Below are positions 18,107 through 29,377 of a DNA stretch of 64,000 bases, piece by piece. Made by a program: the position numbers and the translations under genes. Numbering within the stretch: position 1 is the stretch's first letter; every line of letters starts with the position of its first letter. The notes beneath the pieces are model-generated. The model was given only the letters and a program-made list of their open reading frames with translations. It did not search any database and was not told the origin of the DNA. Source of the stretch: Epithemia pelagica (lineage: Eukaryota > Bacillariophyta > Bacillariophyceae > Surirellales > Surirellaceae); NCBI GenBank assembly GCA_946965045.2, contig OX337228.1, positions 1,674,001-1,738,000 on the forward strand, in the 5' to 3' direction.

Positions 18107-20647
18107 TTAAATAATTTCGCGATTTTCCCACCGTTCTCGGGCCCGATGGAGGCGCAACCCACCCGGACTGGATGATGTGGGCGTATTGCTGGATGCGGTA
18201 CGACGCGACCGTCTCGAGTTGGAGTAGGACGACGACTCGCGATGATGGGCACCACTCAACAGCCCTTCATAGTTGGAAAGCCGTTCCCGACGACTTTCTC
18301 GGGAAATACCAAAGGTAATGACCGATTCATCGGGATCGTAGTCCGCATTGGCATAATCCTCGTCCAAAAACAGACTGGACGATGATGGACGAGATCCCCG
18401 TCCGGATCGTGCCAACGAACCCGAATTGTGGCGACGGGGAACCGATCGACCACTGGAAGAAGAAGAAAAGGTAAGGGGATCGCTATCACGATGCGAGGGC
18501 ACGTGGTCCAAATGACGGTCTCCCTGACTGTTCACACCTTGTGCCAAATCATTGGCGTAGGAACAATGCCATCCTCCCGTGGCAGAGTGTTTGAGTTCAA
18601 TGTCTTCCACATCAAAATCTTGCAAATAATTCAATACTTTGGATCGATCGGTGGCAATCTCTCGTCTATGAATGTGATAGCAATTCCAATAAACAAGGAA
18701 AACAACCACACCGACAATGCCTAGGAGGAGAATCAGCAACATGATGACCCAGGAAGCTTCCGAGCCTTGTTCGGGTAAAATGGAACCATCCTCGTTGCTG
18801 GAAGCCGGTGCCGACGCCGGTGGTCGGGTTGCTTTGGGTGGGAGAGACTGGAAGTCTGGATGATTGAGGGGTAGCATAAAGTCTCCGGTATTCAATTCCA
18901 GCATTGTGACAAAGACATCGGCACGAGCAGTGGCACCCGTCGCTTCGGTCGGAGCACGATCGCGATACATTTCTCCTTGTGTATTCCCAATCACAATGGC
19001 ATGTCCTGCGTCATTCACCAGGACACCACCTCCACGAACCGCAATGGAATCATCCGCGGTACTTCCCAGCTGCGTCAAAAATACGACCTCCCCTTCCTGG
19101 TTGTTGCCGCCGCTCGGAGGAGGCGAAGAGGATTGCAGTCGGAGTTGGGCCACCCAAAGATCCGTCCCTCCCGCGCTCGTGGCCGGTCGTGTCAGTTCCG
19201 CCATGACCGCGTCGTTGTGGACCGTTCCAGCCACAAAAAGGTTCTGGCCATCGGGTGTCAAACGACACGCCGTTGCTTCCACTTGAAACGTTTTGACACC
19301 TGGAGGTGGAAAGGCGTAAAACTCTTGTGTCCATACGGCCTTCATTCCAGTCAAATCCACCTTTTGAACAAACCCCCAGGTGGAGTCATGGTCCTGGTTC
19401 GTGTTGAGAGACGGATCCTTCACGTGGCCTTTGGAGTAACCAGTAACGTATACAAACGAAGGTTCCTCGGTACTGGGTGGTGCACAAAGACCCGTCACAA
19501 ACACATCCCGGTTGGCCGTAATACGATGATGCGCAACATCATCCGTACCACGAGGAAGTAAATCCTGGAGGTCCAGTTGCGTGACAAACCCATCCATGCT
19601 TCCTCCTCCAGCACCGGCCAATGTGACGGTACCCCAACCAACGTTGACCGCTTTGGTGTGTCCGGCCACAATCAGGCGGTCCTTGAGTTGAATCATGGAA
19701 GCCACATGCATGGTATTCGCATGATTGCCGTAGGTCTCGGATTCTTTTGCAACAATCGAACGATACAAGGTTTGACTGTTGGACAAGGATACTTTGCCGG
19801 CACCTGTTTCAAATTTACGAATGGTCATGACATAGGACTTTCCAACCTCCAAGAATTTTGCTGGATCCAGCTGTTGGTTGCGTTGCCAGTCACGGTTGGG
19901 AACGTCTGAATCGGATGACATGGTGGCCACATAGACAATGTTGGAGCCTGGTGCACTCGTAATGGCGACTGGATAATTGACTGGAAAATCTTCCACAAGT
20001 CGACCACCGTGCAATGTCAAGGGCTTGTCCGACGAAGGACCACTGGCATTCTCAAACGTATAATCCAACAACAAGCCCGCATGAACCAGTTCTTCGGCTG
20101 CCATATTTCCGGCATTGTAAAATTCGTTCAACAAAAAGGGAGCCACTTCATCCTTGGAAGTTGTTGTATGAACGCTGGAATGTCCCAAAACAATGGTACG
20201 TTTCGAAGCAGCATCCAATAAAAAGTCCATACATCCTTCCTTGACTTGTGGAACGCCCAGCAGTTGTGTATGCATCCAATCCATTGAAGTCAAGTGATTG
20301 CCACCCGGCAGATTGACGACGGCATAAAAACAGGCTGGATCGTCGGTACCCGACGACGCATCGCTGGTTGTACCGGACGTGACCCACCATTTGCCATAGG
20401 TGGTTCCAACCATGTGAATGGTTTGTGTCGATTCATCCATTACAGCCGACGACACAAACGAACTCCCTTGTGAATCAGGACCGGATTGCAAATGGCCCGC
20501 ATGAAATTCTGCCAAGGAGCGACTGGACCATACCGTCTCATGGTCTCCATAAGAAGGATTCCGTGACATGGAATGCGAAGCAGCCTGTATGCTCCCCAAG
20601 AAGAGCATCGACAATGCTGTCAAATGCGATGACAAATGTTGTATCAT
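18107..20647 (-). CDS. Type I surface protein with SBBP-like beta-propeller ectodomain (paralogue B)
   Basis: 846 residues, ATG at 20647. It is the inverted sister of the gene at 15269-17887, with long identical runs such as FHAGHLQSGPDSQGSSFVSS, KWWVTSGTTSDASSGTDDPA and GGRLVEDFPVNYPVAITSAP. The N-terminal signal (LTALSMLFLGSIQAASH) is different in sequence from A. The propeller-type ectodomain is followed by a membrane span (VIMLLILLLGIVGVVVFLVY) near residues 632-652. The tail motif TDRSKVLNYLQDFDV is conserved, and both proteins end RARERWENRE plus two residues. Differences concentrate in the stalk, membrane span and signal, while the ectodomain is conserved. That suggests the same ligand or partner with freedom in the linker. 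Confidence 0.85.
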   Translation of the reverse strand: MIQHLSSHLTALSMLFLGSIQAASHSMSRNPSYGDHETVWSSRSLAEFHAGHLQSGPDSQGSSFVSSAVMDESTQTIHMVGTTYGKWWVTSGTTSDASSGTDDPACFYAVVNLPGGNHLTSMDWMHTQLLGVPQVKEGCMDFLLDAASKRTIVLGHSSVHTTTSKDEVAPFLLNEFYNAGNMAAEELVHAGLLLDYTFENASGPSSDKPLTLHGGRLVEDFPVNYPVAITSAPGSNIVYVATMSSDSDVPNRDWQRNQQLDPAKFLEVGKSYVMTIRKFETGAGKVSLSNSQTLYRSIVAKESETYGNHANTMHVASMIQLKDRLIVAGHTKAVNVGWGTVTLAGAGGGSMDGFVTQLDLQDLLPRGTDDVAHHRITANRDVFVTGLCAPPSTEEPSFVYVTGYSKGHVKDPSLNTNQDHDSTWGFVQKVDLTGMKAVWTQEFYAFPPPGVKTFQVEATACRLTPDGQNLFVAGTVHNDAVMAELTRPATSAGGTDLWVAQLRLQSSSPPPSGGNNQEGEVVFLTQLGSTADDSIAVRGGGVLVNDAGHAIVIGNTQGEMYRDRAPTEATGATARADVFVTMLELNTGDFMLPLNHPDFQSLPPKATRPPASAPASSNEDGSILPEQGSEASWVIMLLILLLGIVGVVVFLVYWNCYHIHRREIATDRSKVLNYLQDFDVEDIELKHSATGGWHCSYANDLAQGVNSQGDRHLDHVPSHRDSDPLTFSSSSSGRSVPRRHNSGSLARSGRGSRPSSSSLFLDEDYANADYDPDESVITFGISRESRRERLSNYEGLLSGAHHRESSSYSNSRRSRRTASSNTPTSSSPGGLRLHRARERWENREII

Positions 20648-21202
20648 TATTGTTTGAGTTTCAGGAATACAATATAGGATGACAGCGAGGCAAAGCGGTC
20701 TGGAAAGTTGGTTTTCTCCTCAAATCAGCACAAGGGCTCTGATCCTTGTCGTCACTCGGGATCTCTTGGTCTGTTTTAGAACAAGTGAAAGGAAAGGAGG
20801 CGGGGCGGATGGTTGATCGTTTGAAGGGAAAGAGAACCACAACAGAGGTACTCGATACTCGATGCGTGAACGCGGGGAGTCGCAGGCATCCGAATCGGTA
20901 CACGGGACTCACGAACGCGAGGTGAACAGTCGTTTTCGGTCCTTCTGTCATTCTCTCGATTTCGTGGTTGAGTCCGTGCGACGTACGTATACCGTCTTCT
21001 CGCTCTGATCGAATCTTGATGGTGTCCAAGATTCGGTCAGACACCCAGCGCACCACCCCGAACTCTTTTCCATCGCATCAAGACTACGTCATTGTGTCTG
21101 AAATGTCAACCATCAACGCTCGACATTGTATCCCTTCAATTGTTGATCACATAATATCGATTATTCCCTTCTTTGATTCCTATAGTCTCAAGCAGCAGCA
21201 CG
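20648..21202. promoter_or_regulatory. Divergent promoter region, surface protein B / VTT protein
   Basis: 555 bp between divergent starts. No gene is supported; frames here open only with non-ATG codons or lack protein-like composition. Confidence 0.35.
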
Positions 21203-22304
21203 ATGAAGCAGGGGACCAAATCCGTTCGCACTGGTGCACGCCTCTCAATGTGCCTCTTTCTTGCATTGTTCTTGTCGTCGTCTTTACCCGGTTTGACACG
21301 GGCCTTTGTCGTGGCACCAACGACGACCATGTTCCAGAAACAAGGACTATTGGGAAACCGTGCCAACAAAAGTGTCCTGCTGCAGGTTGCGGAACTCGAC
21401 AGCCTCATGAATGTAGCGTCATCTGCGACGTCCTCCTTAGATCATGCAACAACAAGCTCTCTGTTATCCGCGTCACCCGTTTTGGAATCCCTGGGATCGT
21501 TGGTGACCAAAATTGCCCAACAGGGAGGTCCTCCGGCCATGGCTGCCGCGGTGGCCATTAGTGACTCGGTCCCTCTCTTGCCCAGCCAACCCATTTCGGT
21601 CGTGGCTGGGGCCTTGTTTGGCTTCCCAACGGGATTGTTGGCCGTGGTCGTGGGACAAACCATTGCCACGGCCTTTGCCTTGATCCTGGGACGCCAATTG
21701 GGATCCAATATCTTGGACTGGTTGGGACGAGAGAATGGTGAAAAGGTGAAGAAGGTATTGGAAGAATTGGGATTGGACGCCACTGCGGACTATCAAAAGG
21801 TCTTTACCACCATTTTGGTAGCCCGACAATCGCCCGTACTACCCTTTAGTTTGGGCAACTACATGGTCGGAGCCGCCACATCTGGTACGTGTGCTTCACA
21901 AGACCTTCGACAAGACGATAAAGTCTCGAATGGATGGGATTCCGCTGTCATTGCAAAATAATCTCACCATGAATGAATAATCTGTGTTGTTGTTGTTGTT
22001 GTGTTTTGCCTTGGCAGCGTCCATTCTTCCCGCATTGTTGGGTACCGTGATTGGCTGTTTGCCCTTGAATTGTGTCCGGGTGGGTGCCGGAGCGGGTGGC
22101 ATGTCGGCCTTGGATCTCTTGACCAGCAACAACAACAATCAAGGAGGCGGGGATGCCCTGGTACCCGACAGTCCCTACTTGAGTACGTTGGAAGCGGTGG
22201 GTGTGGTGGCCACGGTCCTTATTGTGGCCAACGTGGTCAAGGTTGTTTGGTCTGCGTGGAACGAAGACGAAACCGAATTCGCACAAAGCAACAAACAGGC
22301 ATGA
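21203..22304 (+). CDS. Plastid-targeted VTT/DedA (TVP38-TMEM64) membrane protein, 2 exons
   Basis: Exons 21203-21884 and 22018-22304 (133-nt intron, donor GTACGT, acceptor GGCAG) give 322 residues. The signal peptide LFLALFLSSSLPGLTRA is followed by FVVAP, the Phe-type cleavage site of diatom plastid pre-proteins. The VTT core follows: SQPISVVAGALFGFPTGLLA, then GQTIATAFALILGRQLG, then VARQSPVLPFSLGNYMVGA. The second exon continues SILPALLGTVIGCLP. The C-terminal span near LEAVGVVATVLIVANVVKVV completes the membrane region. VTT proteins act as lipid scramblases or membrane-trafficking factors; here probably in a plastid membrane. A retained intron would give a truncated product. A TTG 30 nt upstream is not a likely start. 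Confidence 0.83.
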
Positions 22305-22984
22305 AACCATTTGGCACCTTGACTGAAAGTATGAAAATCGTTTCGTTCGCGCATGAAACGTACTCTCAGTTTTGCGGTGTTGGAGGCGAGATGCGGGCGC
22401 CTAAGTTGCTGTTTGCTGCCGAGCATGGAACTGGGAAGCATGTGTCTGCCAGTCAAGCTTTTGCTCCACCAGTTGTGCCATAGACGGAGCAACCCCAGGT
22501 GCTCTTGTCTATCCGAATTGTTTCTGTAGTGTCGCAAGATGTAGGAGTAACAATGTAGGCGCACAGTCAGTCGATAACGACCTCACAGAAATGAACCGTC
22601 GAATCGGGTTCTTTTTATGTTGTGTACTCCATTCGATCTGCCATTGTGGAAGCCTATCACCAAGATGACTGTGGAGAAGACTAGAGTAGGAGTAGAATAA
22701 CATCGTCGCTTGGGAGTGCGCATTGATCTCCCTGAGGTCCCTAGCATACGTAGCACTTTTTCAGTCGCAGTTTCTGCCCTTCGTTCGCGCGGTCACAGAT
22801 TCTCGTCCGATACGTCCATTGTCAATTGCATTGTCCAAGTCCCTCATTTGTCGAATGCAAGAACGAGACTGACTCTCTTGTCGTCCCGTTGTTGTTTTTG
22901 TTGTGAAAGAGACGACACACACTTTCTCCAAACTAGGATTCCAGCGTTTCTAGTCCAGTTATCTTGTGACCTTTCCAACAAAGC
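22305..22984. other. Intergenic, promoter of transporter A
   Basis: 680 bp between two plus-strand genes. No gene was found. It should contain the promoter of the transporter that starts at 22985. Confidence 0.4.
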
Positions 22985-24445
22985 ATGGCATCGAGAAAAA
23001 CTGGTACCGGTAGTGGTGACGATCCAGTCGATGGTGCCGATGGATTCACAAAGTCGTTGGAGGATGGCCACAAGGTAGGAGATGGAAGGATTGACACCAA
23101 CAAAACGTCGTCTCCGGGACTCTGGGGTTCTATATTCAATTCCAACAACAGTCCAATGTACGTAAACAAACATGGTTCTCAACGATACAACCCATACCGA
23201 CTGGCACAGAACAAACTTCCCCCCTAAAAACGCATCCATGATATGAGTTTATGTAGTGGTCTTCTGACGTGACTTCGTTCAAACATTTTGGTATTTATCA
23301 CTTCCAGGCTGTGGTTGATCATTTGGACTTTAAACAACATTGGTGTCACGTTGCTAAACAAGGCCGCCTTTGCCAAGGTAGATTTTCGATATCCCTACTT
23401 TCTCTCGGCGGTCCATATGGCCCTGAATGCCTTGGGATCGCAATTCATCTTTTGGAGCTTAAGCCGTCGTTCCTCATCTAGTGGTAGCAGTGGTGACGAC
23501 AATGATGATGTTAACTCCAAGGCCTTGCCCAGTTCCGGAGGAGAATCCTGGGTCACCAAGATTTTGGGCAATCTGCAACGACAATCGTTGGATGCTCATG
23601 GCAAACGACTCATTTTAGCCTTCTCTTTTATCTTCTCACTCAATATTGCCATTGGAAACGTATCCCTCAAGTACGTCTCGGTCAACTTCAACCAGGTAAT
23701 GCGATCGCTGGTTCCTGCGATAACCATTGTGATGGGCATGGCATTGGGTAAGAACGTATCAGTGGAACGACAGTTGGCTGTTTTGCCCGTGATTATTGGT
23801 GTGGCCATGGCGTGCTTTGGAGACATGTCCTACACGACCCCGGGCTTTATTTATACTGTGGCTTGTATTGTGTTGGCCGCTCTCAAGGTCGTGGCCAGTG
23901 GGGAAATGTTGACTGGGAGTCTCAAACTCCATCCAGTGGATTTGTTGGGACACATGGCACCTTTGGCCCTGGTCCAATGTATTTGCTTTTCCTTTGTGAC
24001 AGGAGAGATTGCCTCGATCGCATCGCGATGGGACACTGAATTGAGTCCCTTTGTCAATCTGTATCCCACCACTGTGGTTGTAACTTCAGGATTGGCCTCG
24101 TTTACCTTGAACATTAGTTCGCTGCAAGCCAACAAACTTACATCACCTTTGACCTTGTGCATTGCCGCCAATGTGAAACAAGTGCTCATGATTGCCGTGT
24201 CTACCATCATGTTCAACATTGACATTTCTCCCCTCAATGGTGCTGGCATAATTGTCGTCTTGATCGGTTCAGCTCGGTATTCCTACGTCTCCGTCATGGA
24301 AAAACAACAAGCCGCCGCATCGTTATCCTCGGACGTGGAAAAGGGAGTGACCAAAAATTCCGAACTCATCCCCATGAAATCGTCGATTCCGACACGTGGG
24401 GGCGTCCAACGAACGGCCAGTGGCAAGACGATTCCAAGGCCCTAG
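22985..24445 (+). CDS. SLC35/TPT-family transporter (copy A), 2 exons
   Basis: Exons 22985-23157 and 23308-24445 (150-nt intron, GTACGT, TTCCAG) encode 436 residues. A polar 58-residue N-terminus precedes about ten membrane segments beginning [20 protein letters not shown]. Family hallmarks are [38 protein letters not shown] and [20 protein letters not shown]. This family exchanges sugar phosphates or nucleotide sugars across Golgi or plastid membranes. No plastid signal is present, so Golgi or ER is more likely. The substrate cannot be read from sequence. The tail is polar with Ser/Thr. A copy of equal length lies in reverse at 29378-30964; both have a first exon of exactly 173 nt ending in the same phase. 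Confidence 0.88.
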
Positions 24446-24778
24446 AGCGTGGAACAAGGCGAAGACGTAAGAGATTTTGTAGAGGTAGTATGAGTTCTTC
24501 TAGCTTAATGCATGACGTTTACAATAGAATGTATATCATCTGTGCAACCGCTCCCCGACACCTAAACAATCCATCATCCTTTCCTTCTCGCATTTTTCCA
24601 TCACTCATCCCTTCTGTTTGCCAACACCCATGGGCCCAAACTCTTTCATTATCTTCTTTCATTCCATAATTTTTATGAGCTGGCTCGAACAAAGCAACGC
24701 ATTGTTGCCATGACCAGCAAGCAGTTTCTGATAGTAAAAAACAGTTCGTCTTGAACAAAGCAAAGCAAATTTGCCACT
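24446..24778. other. Convergent 3' spacer
   Basis: 333 bp between the ends of transporter A and the small plastid protein. It contains both 3' untranslated regions and nothing else visible. Confidence 0.4.
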
Positions 24779-25015
24779 TTACTCTTCAGCAGCAGCGGCC
24801 ACTGGTTCTTCGGCTTTTGGTGCTTCTTCTACAGGGGCAGCTTCACCTGATTGTTTCGCTTCAAAGTCTTGAATCACCTTGCGGGTCAACTCCAAGTCTT
24901 CTTCCTTGCTACCAGCTTGAAGAGACATTGATGGGACACGAGCCGAGTTTGGAACGACGACAAAGGCCGAGGCCGTGGAGACAATGGCGAAGAAAACAGC
25001 GGAAACAACCTTCAT
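24779..25015 (-). CDS. Small plastid-targeted protein of unknown function
   Basis: 78 residues, ATG at 25015. The N-terminus VSAVFFAIVSTASAFVVVP is a textbook diatom bipartite plastid signal: signal peptide ending ASA followed by Phe. After a short transit stretch (PNSARVPSMSLQAG) the mature part is only about 45 residues. It consists of an acidic helix (SKEEDLELTRKVIQDFEAKQ) and an Ala/Glu/Pro tail (EEAPKAEEPVAAAAEE). I do not recognise it; it could be a stromal or thylakoid accessory peptide. The strong signal and the AT-poor, well-biased codons argue it is real. It is divergently paired with CCT4. Confidence 0.75.
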   Translation of the reverse strand: MKVVSAVFFAIVSTASAFVVVPNSARVPSMSLQAGSKEEDLELTRKVIQDFEAKQSGEAAPVEEAPKAEEPVAAAAEE

Positions 25016-25456
25016 TGTGTTGATGGATATGAAAACAAAGTTGAGAACGTGTAGGGTTACAAGTTACAATGTCTAGACCCAACAAGGTGAAGTTGAAATC
25101 CTCCTCTTCTTATCGCGACGAGGTGCATTCTCACTTTTCATCATCTCGTAGTCTTTGCCATGACGACACGTGAGCATGCGTCACCGACTTTCACAACCCC
25201 AGCATGTTGTGGATTCTTGGTCTTGGTTTCGTTTCAGACTGGATCACATTGGACCGCTGAGTAGCAACGGATCGGGCACGCGTGAAAGCATCCAGGCCAA
25301 CGGACACATAGACGAACGTCAGTCAGTCCCTGCATCCTCCGATCCGAAGGTGAGTCGCGGAAACTATTTGTCTTGCCGTCTGCCGTCTGCCCCCTTTTTC
25401 AAGTTTTTCCCCAAACTGGAAACGAAGGCAAACGAAAAAAGCAATAAAATAGGACC
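25016..25456. promoter_or_regulatory. Divergent promoter region, small plastid protein / CCT4
   Basis: 441 bp between the divergent starts of the plastid peptide and CCT4. No gene is seen inside; frames crossing it are not protein-like. Confidence 0.35.
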
Positions 25457-27255
25457 ATGGCGGCAACATCGGGAGAAACATATCACGAGCGTTCGAAAGG
25501 AAAGGATATTCGAACATCGAACATTGTCGCAGCAAAGGTACGTGAAACATGGGCGCAGAGACGACGAGGAAGTTTGGTGTCAGTCATTTTTTGGAAAAAA
25601 TGAGGGTATCGAATATCTTTCTCGTAGAAATCGGCAATGAGCCACCGAGGTGGTTGTTTGTGCAGCTCTGAACCAGAAACTCATGGCTTTGTATGGTTTT
25701 CATGTCTCGTTATTTCTTCTAGGCTGTGGCCAATGCTGTACGAACCTCATTGGGACCACGTGGGATGGATAAATTGTTGCAATTGCCCAACAAGGAGGTC
25801 TTGATCAGCAATGATGGGGCTACGATTTTGAGCAAAATGAAAGTCTTGCATCCGGCTGGAAAAATGCTGGTGGAATTGAGTCAAAGTCAGGATATAGCTG
25901 CAGGTGATGGTACCACCACTGTGGTGGTCTTGGCTGGTGCCCTATTGGAAGCCTGTGACGAATTGTTGACCAAGGGATTGCATCCAACTCAAATTGCCTC
26001 GTCCTTTCTACGGGCTGCCGATCATGCCTGTCAAGCTTTGCAACAGGTTAGTCGGCCGGTTGATTTGACAGATCGTGACTCCTTACTTCAAGCCGTCGAA
26101 ACATGCTTGTCGTCCAAGGTGGTTGCCCAGAATATGGATGTCTTTGCTCCCATGGCTGTCGATTCTGTCCTGGGCCTGTTGAAAGACCCCAAAACCGATA
26201 ATAATGTCGATTTGCGAGATATTCGTATTGTCGAACAGCTTGGTGGCACAGTAGAAGATTCGGAACTGATTCCACACGGCTTGGTAATACCCAAGGGAAG
26301 TAATCGTACGGCCAGTGGCAGCGGAGCTCCCCTGCAGATATCAAATGCCAAGATTATGTTGATTCAATACTGTTTATCGGCTCCCAAAACCGACATGGAC
26401 AACAATGTTGTGGTTCAAGATTATGCCTCCATGGACCGCATCTTGCGCGAAGAACGCAAATATATCTTGAATCAGTGCAAAGTTATCAAAAAGACGGGTT
26501 GTAACGTGTTGCTGATTCAAAAGTCGATTCTCCGCGATGCCTACAATGAATTGAGCTTGCACTTTTTGGCCAAGATGGGCATTTTAGTTGTGACGGACAT
26601 TGATCGATCCGATGTTGACTTTTATTGCCGCACCTTGCATTGTCAACCCGTGGCTCATCCCGATCAGTGTACTTCGGACAAGTTGGGTCATGCCGAAACC
26701 GTGGCCGATGTGTGGATGGAAGGTGGATCCAACAAGGTGGTCAAATTCACAGGCATTGGAGACCAAGGGTCACCCGACGCCTCACCCACAACAACCGTGT
26801 TGCTGCGAGGGAGCTCACAAGTAGTTTTGGAAGAAGCCCATCGGAGTTTGCACGATGCCCAATGTGTCGTTCGTTCTTTGGTCCAACAACGATACTTGAT
26901 TGCCGGTGGTGGTGCACCCGAAGCCCATGCCGCTTATGCATTGCAACAAGAAGCGGTTCAATGGACAGGCCAAGATGCCTATTGCTGGTCCGCCTTTGCC
27001 GAAGCCTTGACCGTGATTCCCTATACGCTAGCCGAAAATGCCGGTATGAAGCCCATTCAAGTGGTGACAGATCTACGTGCTCAACATGCCGCTGGAAACA
27101 AGGGAGCGGGGATAAATGTCAAGTCTGGCAAAGTATCCGACATGTATGAACTCAATGTGGTTCAACCCCTCAAGGTTTCAACCTCAGCAATTAAATTGGC
27201 TACGGAGACAGTCACTCTCATTATGAAGATCGATGATCTTATCGTAGTACAATAG
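25457..27255 (+). CDS. CCT4: T-complex protein 1 subunit delta (CCT4), 2 exons
   Basis: Exons 25457-25537 and 25723-27255 (185-nt intron, GTACGT, TTCTAG) give 537 residues, the usual CCT4 length. Exon 1 supplies the N-terminus ending SNIVAAK; exon 2 begins AVANAVRTSLGPRGMDK. Group II chaperonin motifs are present: NDGATIL, the ATP-binding GDGTTTVVVLAG, and the apical/equatorial region LIAGGGAPE. Delta-specific stretches include CLSAPKTDMDN, REERKYILNQCK, IKKTGCNVLLIQKSILRDA and ETVTLIMKIDDLI. The protein is one of eight subunits of the cytosolic TRiC/CCT ring that folds actin and tubulin. The identification is secure because the delta-specific blocks run almost without gaps. Confidence 0.96.
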
Positions 27256-27450
27256 ATAACATAATCATCAATTCAATTATCTTATTGGTACAATTCTCAT
27301 AGAATTGAATCTACTTTATGATGCATTAAAGCAAGTCATCGTGTCGACAGAGTCAATGATGAAAAAAAAACTGGTCTGCAGACAAGAAAGACATGACTCA
27401 AGACCGGTGAACCCCTCAAGTAGCGAGTCTGGATGGATGCTGCTCAACTC

Positions 27451-28744
27451 TTATGCATCCGAGTCAGGAACCGGTGAGGATCCCACAGCCGACGAAGGGG
27501 TTCCACCGTTATGATGGGACGCATGTTGAGCCGCCGAAGCCGCGGCTGCAGCGGAGGAGCCATGATGACCATGATGATGATGATCATTGGTTCGTTGCTT
27601 TTTCGGGGCAGGTTCTGGAATTAAATCGGCAGCGGCTTTGAGGACCGGCATGCACAAGTGCGGATAATTTTTCATTTCGTCTTCAAAATCTTGATTGCCC
27701 GCCAACTGTCGTAAATTGGTCATGATGAATTCAATGCAGGCTGCCTGCAATCGCTGGGCAGTAAACTCTTCCGTCGCTCCGTACATGCGTGCCACCGTAT
27801 CGACCCGCATGTGATCGCGAATTAATTCATGTTCTACCAAACGTTTCAGGTCGCGAAGCAGCCATCGATCGGACAAATGAAGCAACCTCAGTAAATCGTC
27901 TGTTCCGATCGAACGCAAGGCTACAATACGGTTCGTGTAGATGAATTCTAAACACCATCGAATGTGAGATGCATTGAAAGTATTCTCAACCTTGACGATA
28001 CAATCTTGCGATTCCTTAAAAGCCATTGGACCGCCCGATGCCCCTCGAAAAAGCGCTTTGAAATACTCTGCTCGAGCCGTGAGTATAGATTTGTGCGCCT
28101 TGATAATTTTGGGCTCAAGCGGTGGTGTTTTGCGGTCCATTTCCATTGGAAGGCTGTTGCTGATTTTCATGTCATTGGACTCGCCTTCAGCATCTGGAGC
28201 AATATGAAAGTGGGCATCCATGTGTTCCTCATCATCCAGTAATTCTTTCATATCCTTAAAGAACTCATCGTCGTCGGCCGCGGCCGCCGGAGGCTCTGGT
28301 CGTCGCTTTTTGCGAACCATGATTGTATCTCCCCTTTGTAATTGAACCGACTCCGGTGTATCTTCATTCTCTAGTAGATTGACAAAGTAGTATTCTAAAT
28401 CATCTTTTCTCAAGCCATGGTATTTGGCATAATGACGAAAGAGCGATGAGAAACGTTGCGTTTTGAGCATCAAACAACTGTAGTTGGTTTCCGCTGTCAC
28501 ACGACGAATGGTATTTTCGGCTCCCGTCAAATACAAGTCCTCTTCTGCTTTTACCTGTAAAATGAACGAACCAAACAGAGACTTCAGGTGAGATACTATG
28601 GAACTGCAAGATCAATCACCATGGTCCAAAGACGCGGCTATGTAGCGCATAAAGTGACATGAGACACCTAAAACCTACACTGAATTCGACATGTTCGTTC
28701 ATCTGATTGTTCCCCTGTCTTCCATTTCCATTGTTCGCAGCCAT
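27451..28744 (-). CDS. SUMO-like (Rad60-SLD type) plus BTB/POZ domain fusion protein, 2 exons
   Basis: Exons 28744-28679 and 28554-27451 (124-nt intron, GTAGG donor, TTACAG acceptor) encode 389 residues. Residues 20-110 resemble a SUMO or Rad60-SLD fold: HVEFSVKAEEDLYLTG at the start, a core FSSLFRHYAKYHGLRKDDLE, and DTPESVQLQRGDTIMVRK as in the SUMO C-terminal strand. No diglycine end follows, so it is not a conjugatable modifier. An acidic linker leads to a BTB/POZ domain from about residue 195: AHKSILTARAEYFKALFRG, then IRWCLEFIYTNRI and LLHLSDRWLLRDLKRLVEHE. The C-terminal 50 residues are basic then His/Ala rich. BTB proteins often serve as CUL3 substrate adaptors. The domain pairing is unusual (see findings). 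Confidence 0.78.
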
Positions 28745-29377
28745 GACGATGACGGGATCTCTGACACAATCTCGTTCGCGGGGACGATGGAAGGTCCTAT
28801 TGGGAGAGAGGGAATAGAAACCAAAGGAGTTTCGAGCGAAGAGTCGCAAAAGTATCAGCGACACACAAAGACCTTTGCACTTTGCACCAATCCCATCGAG
28901 AAAAAGAGACGCAGCGACCGCGATCCCAATGTTTCGTGTCACACTCATGCACCGGGCGGCTCACGAAGAGCGGGCGCTTTACGACCGTGCTATGCGCGCA
29001 AAATTTTGGCTCGCCCCTCGCCCCCTCACATTTTGTCGTCCATCCGATGGGAAATGCAAATTTGCGTCCTGCTCCTGCGATCTACCTATCCGTACCTTGA
29101 CACTCAAAGGGAAAGAAGAATAAAACCCATTGTATTTTATGGACCAATCAACCAAAGCTACCTCTAATTGGTCGTGGCTTTCGCACACATGAACCCATAT
29201 GTGCACGTGTGAGTTTGTTGCTCAGAAGCTCTACGCGGTAAAATCTGTTGCGCTTTTTCATCACCCTCAGACCGAGCAGCAGTGAAGATAACCGGCAAAG
29301 GGTAAATCATCAATAACAAAGAGATGGTAGCGCTGAAGGTCAAAACATGATATTTTTGGATTCATATTCCTTCCCAT
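28745..29377. other. Intergenic, promoter of the BTB gene
   Basis: 633 bp between the BTB gene start and the 3' end of transporter B, both on the minus strand. No further gene is supported. Confidence 0.4.

Noticed and set aside
28691-29167. A 158-codon plus-strand frame upstream of the BTB gene
   Set aside because: Overlaps the BTB exon 1 on the other strand and the spacer; no coding features.
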